Below, piece after piece: positions 19,072 through 27,622 of a stretch of 64,000 nt of DNA. Every line of letters starts with the position of its first letter. Positions within the stretch are counted from its first letter, which is position 1. Below the pieces are notes generated by a model. That model was given only the letters and a program-made list of their open reading frames with translations, ran no database searches and was not told the DNA's origin. The DNA lies in NCBI GenBank assembly GCA_002389905.1, contig DGRE01000071.1, positions 186,001 to 250,000 on the forward strand. Direction: 5' to 3'. The DNA comes from Hungatella sp. UBA4396 (GTDB lineage: Bacteria; Bacillota; Clostridia; Lachnospirales; Lachnospiraceae). A program made the position numbers and the translations under genes.

Positions 19072-19659
19072 ATGAAGCTGGCACTGATTCTTTTGGCGGC
19101 AGGAGACAGCCGCAGATTTGACGGCAATAAGCTGCTTTATGAATTTTATGGGAAGCCCATGTACCGCTACATTGTAGAAGAGGTGGAAAAGCTTCCAACG
19201 GACTTTTTCTGCCGGAAGCTGGTGGTTACCCAGTATGAGGAAATTATGGACTATATGGGAAGCCATGGGTATGAGGTGGTGGAAAATAAGGAAAGCAGTC
19301 TGGGCATTTCCCATTCCATTCACTTAGCCTTAAAGGCTTTGGAGGGTGAGGATGCCGCTCTTTGTTTTGCAGTCTGCGACCAGCCCTACTTAAAGGCAGC
19401 TACCATAAAGGCCCTGGCAGAAGGCTGGCAGGCCAGCGGAAAGGGAATCGGCTGCTTATGCAACATGGGAGAGTTTGGAAATCCCGCCATATTCTCCAAA
19501 GCCTACCGTGAGGAGCTTTTAATGCTAAATGGAGATGTGGGAGGAAAACGGGTGATCCGAAGCCACATCGGAGATTTATACCTCCATGAAGTATCAGACA
19601 GCCTGGAGCTGGTTGACATTGATGTAAGGAATATTCCCGCAATGGGAAGGAAGCCATAA
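19072..19659 (+). CDS. mocA: MocA-like molybdenum cofactor nucleotidyltransferase
   Basis: A 195-residue NTP-transferase with the MocA/MobA signature LILLAAGDSRRFDGNKLLYE and CDQPYLK near 103. It would attach CMP (or GMP) to Moco, as needed by xanthine-dehydrogenase-type enzymes. The final 96 bases, from 19564 to the stop, are repeated in decayed form at 54843-54938 together with the terminator, marking the left edge of the island. Confidence 0.88.
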   Translation: MKLALILLAAGDSRRFDGNKLLYEFYGKPMYRYIVEEVEKLPTDFFCRKLVVTQYEEIMDYMGSHGYEVVENKESSLGISHSIHLALKALEGEDAALCFAVCDQPYLKAATIKALAEGWQASGKGIGCLCNMGEFGNPAIFSKAYREELLMLNGDVGGKRVIRSHIGDLYLHEVSDSLELVDIDVRNIPAMGRKP

Positions 19660-19702
19660 AAATACCGCTGTTCCGGTTATCTGACGGACAGCGGTATTTT
19701 TC
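19657..19702 (+). terminator. mocA terminator
   Basis: A strong hairpin, AAATACCGCTGT pairing with ACAGCGGTATTT, followed by a T run. It ends the Mo/purine operon. A close relative of this terminator occurs at 54937-54981. Confidence 0.85.
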
Positions 19703-19730
19703 AATTTATAATTAAGAAAATTGGAGAAAA

Positions 19731-19802
19731 GTGCAAATTTTGGAACCTAAAGTGTATAATTTTGGCATGTGGATTGAAAAAATTGCAAGTTAAGTATATA
19801 GT
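19731..19802 (+). promoter_or_regulatory. LytTR-type promoter with tandem direct repeats (copy A)
   Basis: Two direct repeats, GTGCAAATTTTGG (19731-19743) and GTGTATAATTTTGG (19752-19765), start 21 bases apart, two helical turns. They sit just upstream of TTGAAA (19774-19779), a 17-base spacer and TATAGT (19797-19802). This is the usual layout of LytTR-bound promoters. It drives the LytTR regulator at 19855. The same architecture recurs at 59637-59708. Confidence 0.65.
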
Positions 19803-19854
19803 GTGGGGGAATTGACCTAGTTAAAAAATGTTTCAGGCGAAAAGGGGAAAGAGG

Positions 19855-20583
19855 ATGTTAGAGGTAGGAATTTGTGATGATGACCGTTTTCTGTTAAGGG
19901 AAATGGAGAAGATGCTGAAAAGGCTGGGAGTCAAACATGAAGTAGACATCTGCATCGAGACTTATACCGATGGAGAGGATATTGTAAAGGCCGTCAATGA
20001 GGGAAAACGTTTCGACATTATTTATATGGATATTGAGATGAAAAGGCTGAACGGTCTGGCAGCAGCCCAGAAGATCCGGGAATTGGACATGACCGTACAG
20101 ATCATTTTTGTCAGTTCTTTTGAGAAATATATGAAGGAAACGTTTAAGGTAGCTCCCATCGGTTTTATTGACAAGCCTTTTTCTGAAAAGGTATTTGCCG
20201 GAGAATTTGAACACGTTTTAAGGCATATCAGAAAAGGGGACAAGTACTACCGGTTCCGTTTTGCCAAAGAAAATTATAAGGTGCCTGTAAAAGATGTGAT
20301 GTATTTTGAAAGGAAATACCGGGTAACAGAGATCATATGGACGGGAGAAAATTACAAGCTTTACAGGGTTCTGGAGACTATCGAAAAGGACCTTAAGGAC
20401 ATCAATACCAACTTTATAAGGATTCATAAATCCTTTCTGGTCAACTATCAGCATATTGCAAGATTTTCCTCTTATTTTGTGGAATTACAGAACGGAATCT
20501 GCCTTCCAGTCAGCAGAAGCAGGAAAGCAGAGCTTGAGATGACTTTACAAAATAAAGAGGATCGGAACGTTTATAGGGTGTAA
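19855..20583 (+). CDS. LytTR-family response regulator 1
   Basis: A 242-residue response regulator. Residues 1-120 form a receiver with the acidic pair ICDDD, phosphoacceptor IIYMDIEM near D58 and lysine in FIDKPF near 107. Residues 135-235 form a LytTR DNA-binding domain (VMYFERKYRVTEI, FIRIHKSFLVN). The start MLEVGICDDD is preferred over an ATG 27 bases upstream because it matches the family and has an AGGGG site. No histidine kinase is adjacent. It is the first gene inside the island and probably regulates itself and the injection-system operon. Confidence 0.88.
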   Translation: MLEVGICDDDRFLLREMEKMLKRLGVKHEVDICIETYTDGEDIVKAVNEGKRFDIIYMDIEMKRLNGLAAAQKIRELDMTVQIIFVSSFEKYMKETFKVAPIGFIDKPFSEKVFAGEFEHVLRHIRKGDKYYRFRFAKENYKVPVKDVMYFERKYRVTEIIWTGENYKLYRVLETIEKDLKDINTNFIRIHKSFLVNYQHIARFSSYFVELQNGICLPVSRSRKAELEMTLQNKEDRNVYRV

Positions 20584-20600
20584 AATGGTAACATTTGGAA

Positions 20601-20628
20601 AAAAAGCAGTCAAAAGACTGCTTTTTTT
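20601..20628 (+). terminator. Terminator after LytTR regulator 1
   Basis: AAAAAGCAGTC (20601-20611) pairs with GACTGCTTTTT (20616-20626), followed by T residues. It separates the regulator transcript from the injection-system operon, whose own promoter must lie in 20630-20735 (TATACT near 20694 is a candidate -10). Confidence 0.8.
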
Positions 20629-20739
20629 GTTGCTAAAAATTACATCTAAGATGCTATTTATGACATCTTGAATTTTTGTGTCGATTTATGGTGTATACTG
20701 TAGAACATAAAAACAGGAATTCACAGGGGGAAGAAATCA

Positions 20740-22761
20740 GTGAAAAAAATAAGGAATGCCTTATTTATATTAATTTGTTTTCTCTTTCTTTCTGTTTCCT
20801 TTAGTGCCTTCGGAGAGGAAATAGAAAGTGAAAAGAGCGGTCTGGATGTTACCTTTGTTATGGACTACAGCGGTTCCATGGCGGCAAATGATCCGGACCG
20901 GACGGCTATTGGTATGGTAAAGGCATTTATTGATACTGTCTACAGTGCTGACATCCGGATCGGATTCGTAGCTTACAATGATCACATTCTGTCTTCATCG
21001 GCGCCTGTTTCTGTAAGAACCACCGAGGAACGGGAGTCCCTGAAGGGACTGATGGATTCTGTCGGTTATCAGGGCAATACGGACATAGGGCTTGGATTAA
21101 ACTACGCCTATGGGCTGACTGGACAGGAAACAGGCCGCAAGCGGGTAATGGTCCTGATTTCAGACGGAGAAACAGATTTAAAGGGCTCTTCCACAGGCAG
21201 GACCAAAGAAAGCTCTGATCAGGACTTAAAGAATGTTCTTAACACGTTTCGGTCCGAAGAAGTAGCGGTTTATACGGTGGCTTTCGGCAGGTATGAAGGA
21301 AACAGCCAGGTTTTAAAGGAAATCTCCGGCGGAACAGGAGGAGAAAATTATACGGTCGAAAGGCCGGAAACCCTGATCGAAGTGCTGTACGGCATATTCC
21401 ATGACAACATGGCTTACCAGATCCAGGAGATCGCCAATGGCATATACGGGGAAGGCAGCCAGAGCCTGCGTCTTAAGCTGGAGGATTCCTATATTGATGA
21501 GATGGCGATTCTCATGATTTCTCCCCAGCAGGTGGGAGATACCACAGTCTTTTACGGAGAACAGCAGATAAAACCGGTTAATCTGACCCATTATTCTGTG
21601 GCAAAGGTATGGGATGTGGAAAAAGATATTAAGGAAATGACCATACAGACCAGCACAGCCAGGAACCAGGAGCTGAAGATCTATCTGATCAGCTACAGGA
21701 ATTTAATTCCGGTTCTGGAGATAGAAAGTTCGGCAGCAAGAAACCAGACCTTTCCTTACCGGATTTATTTTAAAGACGAAAGCGGGGCAGTCATTGCCGA
21801 CGAGGCATTTTATAAGAACTTCACTCCAAAGATAGAGATATACGGAGAGGGACAGTCAGAAAAAGGCAGGAGGGAACTGGAAATATCCATTCAAAACGGA
21901 ATCCTTGAAGGTGAAATCGCCATCCCCCGGTCAGGAACCTATTACATAGAGTCAAGGCTTGATGATGTGATGGAATCCTGTGTCTTTGATACAGCGAGAA
22001 TCCAGATCATCAATACCCCTCCAGCCGGAGGACTTCCGGGGAGTATCCATTACAATCCCCTCACAAAAGAAAAACAGTTTGTTCTCGATGAGTATTTTAC
22101 TGATTCCGATGGAGACAGTCTTTCCTACGAATTAGACCAGTCTTTCAATGATCTGGCAGAGGTCAGCTTAAACCAGGGAATACTTTCCATAAAGCCTTTA
22201 AGGTCTGGAGATGAAAGCCTTATTTTGAAAATTTCCGATGGAGAGGCGGCGGCTTCCTACACATACTCCATCAGTGTGGTGCCTTTGTGGAAAGCCTATT
22301 GGTGGGTTCTTGTTCTGGCAGCAGCAGTCTTTGGAGCAATACTTTGGAAAATTCTTTACAAGCCTAAGCCTGAACTGGAAGTGATCACAGAAGAAAAGGC
22401 AAATAACCGTTTTCAGGGAAAGATGGATGGGTATTTTATGTGCCAGCCGGAGAATGAGGAAGAAATTCCGCCCCTCACATTTCCCCTATACAAGATCAGG
22501 GATAACCGGGTCAGCATTGGAGATCTGATGAAGAATTATCCAGAGGCATCTGACAGCATGGGACTGGACCGGATCTATTTAATTGCAGATGAGAACCGGA
22601 AGATGATTCTGTACCATTCCTCAGATTCGGTCATTATGCTGGGAAGTTCTATTCTGTGCAAAAACCTCAGGTACAGCGTATGTTTTGGAGATATTATCTC
22701 CGTTACGTCTCCTGACGGGGCTTATGATTTGGAAATTCATTATATTTCCATGATTCAGTAA
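20740..22761 (+). CDS. VWA-domain membrane protein of the injection-system island
   Basis: A 673-residue protein with a signal peptide (residues 1-24), an extracellular von Willebrand A domain with an intact MIDAS (DYSGSMA at D42, NTDIGLG near 107, ISDGETD near 140), beta-rich middle domains including a cadherin-like segment near 430-510, one transmembrane helix (about 520-540) and a cytosolic tail of about 130 residues. GTG start with an AGGGGG site. It begins the long operon and may anchor the apparatus to the membrane or peptidoglycan. That role is inference; no homologue of known function is recognised. Confidence 0.75.
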   Translation: MKKIRNALFILICFLFLSVSFSAFGEEIESEKSGLDVTFVMDYSGSMAANDPDRTAIGMVKAFIDTVYSADIRIGFVAYNDHILSSSAPVSVRTTEERESLKGLMDSVGYQGNTDIGLGLNYAYGLTGQETGRKRVMVLISDGETDLKGSSTGRTKESSDQDLKNVLNTFRSEEVAVYTVAFGRYEGNSQVLKEISGGTGGENYTVERPETLIEVLYGIFHDNMAYQIQEIANGIYGEGSQSLRLKLEDSYIDEMAILMISPQQVGDTTVFYGEQQIKPVNLTHYSVAKVWDVEKDIKEMTIQTSTARNQELKIYLISYRNLIPVLEIESSAARNQTFPYRIYFKDESGAVIADEAFYKNFTPKIEIYGEGQSEKGRRELEISIQNGILEGEIAIPRSGTYYIESRLDDVMESCVFDTARIQIINTPPAGGLPGSIHYNPLTKEKQFVLDEYFTDSDGDSLSYELDQSFNDLAEVSLNQGILSIKPLRSGDESLILKISDGEAAASYTYSISVVPLWKAYWWVLVLAAAVFGAILWKILYKPKPELEVITEEKANNRFQGKMDGYFMCQPENEEEIPPLTFPLYKIRDNRVSIGDLMKNYPEASDSMGLDRIYLIADENRKMILYHSSDSVIMLGSSILCKNLRYSVCFGDIISVTSPDGAYDLEIHYISMIQ

Positions 22762-22798
22762 AAGCAAGCCCTAGTGCCTGCCGCAAAGATGATGTTCA

Positions 22799-22829
22799 CG
22801 CTTTTGTCCGTACCAAGAGACAGAAAGCG
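22799..22829 (+). promoter_or_regulatory. Imperfect hairpin before the sheath gene
   Basis: CGCTTTTGTC pairs imperfectly with GACAGAAAGCG in the 97-base gap before the sheath-like gene. No T run follows. It could be an mRNA processing or stability element that separates the low-abundance VWA message from the abundant structural message. Confidence 0.3.
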
Positions 22830-22864
22830 AATGAATAAAAGTTAAGAAAGAGGGAGTATTGCAT

Positions 22865-25033
22865 ATGGAAACAATTACACAGACAAACCGAACGATCTTA
22901 TTTTCTGAAATGAATCCTGAAAAGCTTAATCTTCTGACTTTAATCGGAGATGTAAGAGGAAAGACAAGCCTTGATGATGACAAGATCAAGGAAATCAACG
23001 AAACACTTCTGGTGGAAAGCTTTGGAGAATTTTTAGAGAAGTTTGCCCCAGTTGTCTATTCCTGGTGCGATGCCAACACAGGGAGCATTCAGTACAGTCT
23101 GGTAAACCCGGAAAATATACCGGATAACTGCATTACAGAAATACCGCTTAATGAAATGAATGATCTGCTTAACATGCTGATTACCTTACAGGATGCAAAA
23201 GGCTCCCTGGGAGTGGCAAATGTGGACTTTAAGTTCAGCAATGTTCTGGACATGATATCTCCGAAAAAGATTATGGAAGACATCCGCCAGGTGCGGAGAG
23301 AGGTTCAATACACCTACGGCCAATACATGGAGCTGGATGAAGAAGATCCCAAACGCCTTGATCTGGGTGATAAGCTGAATTACCAGTTCGAGCAGGCCAG
23401 CCATAATTATAACAATGTGCTTGCCATGCTCCCCCTTGCCATTGAGGACATAAAAACCCGGCTGCTTTTGGGAGACGGAGAAGCAGCCCAGAGCGGTCAG
23501 GAATTTAAAGCAGGACTTTTAAGCATGGGAGATGACGGAGAATTAAAGATTCTGGAGATGAAGCAGGAGGAAGGAACTCAGCTGGCCATTGTTGATGACA
23601 AGATCAACACCAGTCTGATTCAGACCTTCCGGGATGATTACGATGCCCTTAATGATAACCAGTCCGATTATGTGAGAGAACTGGTAGTCAGGACCTTCTG
23701 TCCTCTGGGTTCCACTGTAGAAAGCTCCGTGGACCGGGAAGCGGAGGTAAATAACTACAATACCTACCTGGAATTTTATAAAAAGAGCAAGGATGACTTT
23801 GTAAAAGCAGTGAAGCCGCTGATCGAAAAGATTCTAGGGGTGAAGGCATTCTTTGACCAGTACCAGGTAAAGGAAAAAGGAATGCAGCCTAAGCTTCTGA
23901 TTACCAACACTCCTTTGGAAATGATGGTAAAGTCAAGCAACCTGCCAAGACTTCTGACTTATTTAAATACCACCAATGATAAAAATGAATTTGAGAACAC
24001 CATTTGGTTTGGAATCGTTCCTGATGTGGAACTGAATCAGTCCGGAGACGGAAAGCTGCAGAGAATGAGGTTTGCCGGAAACCAGAAGGTGAAAAAACCT
24101 GGAACCAATTCTATGGAAAGCCTTGCAACCCTGATGAATGCCATCAACCCATATAAGATAACCACATTTTTCAGCTTTTCCACCGGAGAAGAGAGCACAT
24201 TTAATTATGTGGCAACAGAAGGAATCGGTATGTTTAAGGACAAGTGTACTCCTCTGATGAAAAAGGAGTACAGCGAGTTCGTAGTTCCCTGTATTCCCAA
24301 CATCACCATCATACCGAAAGATAAGTCCGGGCTGATTCTGGACAAGCGTATGGTCATTGATGATAACGGAAACGTGGCTCTTTCCCAGGAGAAAGAGGAT
24401 GTGATGAAGATGTGGATTGAAGGCGTATATGTGGGAGCTGCTTACGGAGCCGCCGGAATTGCCGCCTCATGGCAGTGCCCGGAATACTTAAAGCAGAGAT
24501 TCCCCAACACCAGTATGGAGTATCCGGGTGTGCGTTATGACATAGAGACAGGTGATAATGCCCTTCTGGTCACCACCAGCATGACAAAGGAAATATCAGG
24601 ATTTACCAATGCCATTAAAAATTCCATTAACAATACCGGTTTTGGATTTGTTTTCACCTCAGACAATGCCCAGCACAAGGGGAAGGAAATTAAAAATGTT
24701 ATGGTCTATAAGGCCAGGAACTTACTGAGTGATGGAACCGAATTTGAACCGATTTACAAGACCCTTCTGGTCACCTATATTGAGAGGATGCTCCGGTTCT
24801 ACAGCGGAGATTTCAAGAAGGATAAAATACTGCAGTTCTTCAGCAACAATCCCAACAGCCAGAAGAGCAAATGGGATGCAAACCGCCAGTATGTCAACTC
24901 CCTGCTTCAGGATGGAGATGAGATGGATTACACCATTGATGATAAAAACGGTATCTGCAATATTCAGCTGACCTTCAGCAATACTACAAGAAACTTAAAG
25001 GTGGAGCTGACCAGAAAAGGCCAGACCGCATAA
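22865..25033 (+). CDS. Contractile-sheath-like protein (TssB/TssC-type)
   Basis: A 722-residue soluble protein. The C-terminal third resembles phage and T6SS sheath proteins: EFVVPCIPNITIIPKDKSG, then GVYVGAAYGAAG (compare the AGVYAR region), then NVMVYKARNLL and KTLLVTYIERMLRFYSGDF, matching the GARTL / inner-sheath helix region. The N-terminal ~190 residues are helix-rich and could play the TssB part in a fusion. It directly precedes two tube-like genes, the normal order in contractile systems. Databases often give this family no useful name; the sheath call is my reading and needs structure prediction. Confidence 0.55.
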   Translation: METITQTNRTILFSEMNPEKLNLLTLIGDVRGKTSLDDDKIKEINETLLVESFGEFLEKFAPVVYSWCDANTGSIQYSLVNPENIPDNCITEIPLNEMNDLLNMLITLQDAKGSLGVANVDFKFSNVLDMISPKKIMEDIRQVRREVQYTYGQYMELDEEDPKRLDLGDKLNYQFEQASHNYNNVLAMLPLAIEDIKTRLLLGDGEAAQSGQEFKAGLLSMGDDGELKILEMKQEEGTQLAIVDDKINTSLIQTFRDDYDALNDNQSDYVRELVVRTFCPLGSTVESSVDREAEVNNYNTYLEFYKKSKDDFVKAVKPLIEKILGVKAFFDQYQVKEKGMQPKLLITNTPLEMMVKSSNLPRLLTYLNTTNDKNEFENTIWFGIVPDVELNQSGDGKLQRMRFAGNQKVKKPGTNSMESLATLMNAINPYKITTFFSFSTGEESTFNYVATEGIGMFKDKCTPLMKKEYSEFVVPCIPNITIIPKDKSGLILDKRMVIDDNGNVALSQEKEDVMKMWIEGVYVGAAYGAAGIAASWQCPEYLKQRFPNTSMEYPGVRYDIETGDNALLVTTSMTKEISGFTNAIKNSINNTGFGFVFTSDNAQHKGKEIKNVMVYKARNLLSDGTEFEPIYKTLLVTYIERMLRFYSGDFKKDKILQFFSNNPNSQKSKWDANRQYVNSLLQDGDEMDYTIDDKNGICNIQLTFSNTTRNLKVELTRKGQTA

Positions 25034-25133
25034 AAATGCCAAAGCAGGGCATTGAAAAAACACGGTATCCGAAAGCCGGCGGTACAGGCTTATGGATTAT
25101 AAAAAATTATTTATTAAGAATGGAGGACGTAAT

Positions 25134-25562
25134 ATGGGACTCAGAATGAAAATCACAGGCAGCGAATCCATAGAGCTGCGTGAGACAAGTATCACCAACG
25201 TAGTGTTTGGAGCGGACATTCCCCATGATTCCAATGCCAGGTCCACAGACCTTGGCTCAACGGTACTGGTGGAAGGAAAGATCCTGGCTGCAGTAAACGG
25301 AGAGGCTGCTGACGATACCAGCAAGCTGGCCAGATGGTCTCTGGTTCCGGCGGAAAACTCAGACTGCTACCGGAATGTGCAGATCGATGTGGTAAGTGCC
25401 TCCCAGGTAGTGCGCCAGATCACAGTTCCCAATGCATTTGTGGTTGACTACACAGAAGACTTTACAGATGAAACAGGAACCGGCGTATTCAAGCTTCTTG
25501 TTAAACAGAAAAAAGACAAGATGGCTTCCCTGAAATTCGAAGGCGGATTCAGCGGAGAATAA
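25134..25562 (+). CDS. Tube-like (Hcp-like) protein 1
   Basis: A 142-residue beta-rich protein. It shares with the next gene the core [25 protein letters not shown] and PNAFVVDY, and ends in KQKKDKMA. Size, pairing and position just after the sheath gene match a contractile-system tube (Hcp/gp19) protein. The related database label 'membrane-associated protease' is not supported by any visible catalytic motif. Start at 25134 chosen for GGAGG and alignment with its paralogue. Confidence 0.6.
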   Translation: MGLRMKITGSESIELRETSITNVVFGADIPHDSNARSTDLGSTVLVEGKILAAVNGEAADDTSKLARWSLVPAENSDCYRNVQIDVVSASQVVRQITVPNAFVVDYTEDFTDETGTGVFKLLVKQKKDKMASLKFEGGFSGE

Positions 25563-25595
25563 TCAGGAGGAATAAGAGAAAGGAAGGGACAAATT

Positions 25596-26021
25596 ATGGG
25601 ATTTACATTAAAAGTGGAAGGACCGTCTACCATTGATTTAGGAACCATCAGCATTACAGGAGTAAAATTCAGAACAGATATTCCCCATGATTCCAATGCA
25701 CGTTCCACCGACCTGGGGAGTACAGTAGAGATTTCAGGAAAGATATTAACAGCAGTTGACGGAGATCCTTTTGACTCCACAAGACAGCTGGGCCTTTGGT
25801 CTTTAGTACCCGCAGAAAAGTCAGACTGCTACCGGAAGGTGACCATTGAAGTCATTGCAGCTTCTCAGGTAGTGAGGAAATATACATATCCCAATGCATT
25901 TGTAGTGGATTACAAAGAAGACTACGGTGATACAGAAGGTGTTGGAACATTCAGGCTTATTGTCAAGCAGAAAAAAGACAAGATGGCGCAGATCGCTGTG
26001 GAAGGCGGATACAGCGTGTAA
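25596..26021 (+). CDS. Tube-like (Hcp-like) protein 2
   Basis: A 141-residue paralogue of the preceding protein, clearly alike along its whole length, beginning [20 protein letters not shown]. The two may build a mixed tube or one may cap it. An attenuator-like hairpin follows immediately, which fits high expression of tube subunits compared with downstream genes. Confidence 0.6.
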   Translation: MGFTLKVEGPSTIDLGTISITGVKFRTDIPHDSNARSTDLGSTVEISGKILTAVDGDPFDSTRQLGLWSLVPAEKSDCYRKVTIEVIAASQVVRKYTYPNAFVVDYKEDYGDTEGVGTFRLIVKQKKDKMAQIAVEGGYSV

Positions 26022-26027
26022 ACATGC

Positions 26028-26056
26028 GGAGGCTGCCGAAACGGTGGCCTCCTTTT
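26028..26056 (+). terminator. Attenuator hairpin after tube genes
   Basis: GGAGGC TG CCG (26028-26038) pairs with CGG TG GCCTCC (26042-26052), with two wobble pairs and an AAA loop, then TTTT. Only about 20 bases separate it from the DnaJ gene, so it is probably a partial terminator that lowers expression of the rest of the operon. Confidence 0.65.
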
Positions 26057-26074
26057 GATAAGGGAAGAAAAAAC

Positions 26075-26491
26075 ATGCTTGATTATTATAAGATCCTTGG
26101 AGTAAGCCCTCAGGCAGCAGATAAAGACATTAAGGCAGCCTACCGGAAGCTGGCTAAGAAATACCACCCGGATGTGATCAAAGACGATCCGGCAGGAAAT
26201 AAAAAGATGTATAAGATCCAGGAAGCCTATGGGGTCCTGGGAGATGAAGACAAAAGAAAGAAATATGACGCCGCCTTAAAGGAGACAGGAAACAAAGAAA
26301 AGCCAAAGTCCCGGGAAGGGGAACGGGAGGCAGCTCCTGATATGAGCCAGTTTGAACGGTTTTTTGGTTTTCAGCCAGGGAAAGGGATGGAGACCTACCG
26401 GGATAAAAGACAGGCGGCAGACAGGGCCAAAGGGCCTGTTAATCCGGAGGAAATGTTTGCTGCATTCTTTGGAACCGGAAAAGGAAAGTGA
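26075..26491 (+). CDS. DnaJ-domain protein
   Basis: A 138-residue protein with an N-terminal J domain ([23 protein letters not shown] with the HPD triad, [15 protein letters not shown]) and a polar C-terminal tail. It lacks the Gly/Phe and zinc domains of housekeeping DnaJ. It probably partners the large Hsp70-like protein at 30202-32718. Start at 26075 follows AAGGGA; an earlier in-frame ATG lies within the attenuator. Confidence 0.85.
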   Translation: MLDYYKILGVSPQAADKDIKAAYRKLAKKYHPDVIKDDPAGNKKMYKIQEAYGVLGDEDKRKKYDAALKETGNKEKPKSREGEREAAPDMSQFERFFGFQPGKGMETYRDKRQAADRAKGPVNPEEMFAAFFGTGKGK

Positions 26492-26508
26492 CAGGAGCAG
26501 ATAATAAA

Positions 26509-27075
26509 ATGAAAAATAACAGAGAAAAGAAGATCAGGCTGGATATCACTATTTTAATCATTTCCTGTATTTTTGCAGCAGCAGCCTATGTGCTTCAGGT
26601 TCCCTCTAGCTTCTTTTATATGGCGGTAATCCTGTCACTGGTTCTGTGTGCAGCAGCGGTGACTGACTTATACAGATTAAAGGAGCAGAAGGATTATGAA
26701 ACGGAAACGGCGGCCGGAGGCAGAGGCAGCCAGTATGGAGCCTGTGAGCTGATTTTGCTTAATGAAGAGGAAAAGCCGGTAAAATCCTGGGATTTAACTG
26801 GAGAAGTATCGGTAATTATTGGGCGGAAAAGTAAAGATGAGGATGTGGATGTGGATCTTGGAGAATGTGAATACAGTGCCATGATTGATGTTCAGCATGC
26901 CACTCTGAATTTTTGCCTGAATTCATGGTATTTGGAGGATCTGGATTCCCATAATGGAGTGAAGGTAAGAAAAATAGAGGATGGGGTCTGCTACCGCCTG
27001 GTTCAGAGCCGTCCGTGCAGAATCAATCCGGGAGATGTGATCTATATTGCCAATACCAAACTTTTGTTTACATAG
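26509..27075 (+). CDS. Membrane-anchored FHA-domain protein
   Basis: A 188-residue protein with two N-terminal transmembrane segments (about 10-52) and a C-terminal FHA domain. FHA residues VIIGRKSKDEDVDVDL, MIDVQHATL and LEDLDSHNGVKV are present; the arginine of GRK and the NG are kept, while the usual SR(x)H is VQH. FHA domains bind phosphothreonine, as in the post-translational control of T6SS (Fha). ATG at 26509 preferred for an AGGAG site. Confidence 0.8.
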   Translation: MKNNREKKIRLDITILIISCIFAAAAYVLQVPSSFFYMAVILSLVLCAAAVTDLYRLKEQKDYETETAAGGRGSQYGACELILLNEEEKPVKSWDLTGEVSVIIGRKSKDEDVDVDLGECEYSAMIDVQHATLNFCLNSWYLEDLDSHNGVKVRKIEDGVCYRLVQSRPCRINPGDVIYIANTKLLFT

Positions 27076-27124
27076 TTTTAGCAGTACCGGAAGAATAAGA
27101 AAGAAGAGATAGGAGACAAAAGCC

Positions 27125-27622
27125 ATGAGTTTGACAAGGTGCCCGTCAGGACATGTTTATAATTCCATTCGTTATGGAAATACATGCCCTTACTGTAAGA
27201 TGAAAAGCCAGGAGAATGAGGAAAGCGGTAAACCCATTGGATTTGAACCACCTGTTGAGCTTTTACAGGAGGAAGTGAAGCCGGTATGCGGCTGGCTGGT
27301 CTGCATTGCCGGAGCCAGAGTGGGAATGGATTACAAAATTCACAGCGGGAAAAATTTTGTGGGCCGGGGTGATGATATGGATATTCAGATCATCGGTGAC
27401 AATGAGATCAACCGCCGCAATCACGCCATTGTGGTATACGATCCCAAGAAACGCAGCACAGTGCTTTTGCCGGGAGATTCCGAAGGTCTGGTTTATCTGA
27501 ATGAAGAAGCTGTCTATATTCCTACTGATATCAAGCCTTACGATACCATAGAACTGGGAAAGAGCCGGTTTTTGTTTATTCCTCTTTGCGGAGATAACTT
27601 TGAATGGAATGATAAAACATGA
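27125..27622 (+). CDS. FHA-domain protein with N-terminal zinc ribbon
   Basis: A 165-residue soluble protein. The N terminus has CPSGHVYNSIRYGNTCPYC, a zinc-ribbon-like knuckle. The FHA domain (about 75-155) has FVGRGDDMDIQI, INRRNHAIVVYD and GLVYLNEE. It is likely a phosphopeptide-binding scaffold working with the adjacent phosphatase, with which it overlaps by four bases (ATGA). Confidence 0.82.
   Translation: MSLTRCPSGHVYNSIRYGNTCPYCKMKSQENEESGKPIGFEPPVELLQEEVKPVCGWLVCIAGARVGMDYKIHSGKNFVGRGDDMDIQIIGDNEINRRNHAIVVYDPKKRSTVLLPGDSEGLVYLNEEAVYIPTDIKPYDTIELGKSRFLFIPLCGDNFEWNDKT

Noticed and set aside
25134..26021. 'Membrane-associated protease' label for the tube-like proteins
   Set aside because: No catalytic motif and no membrane segment; size and position fit a tube protein.
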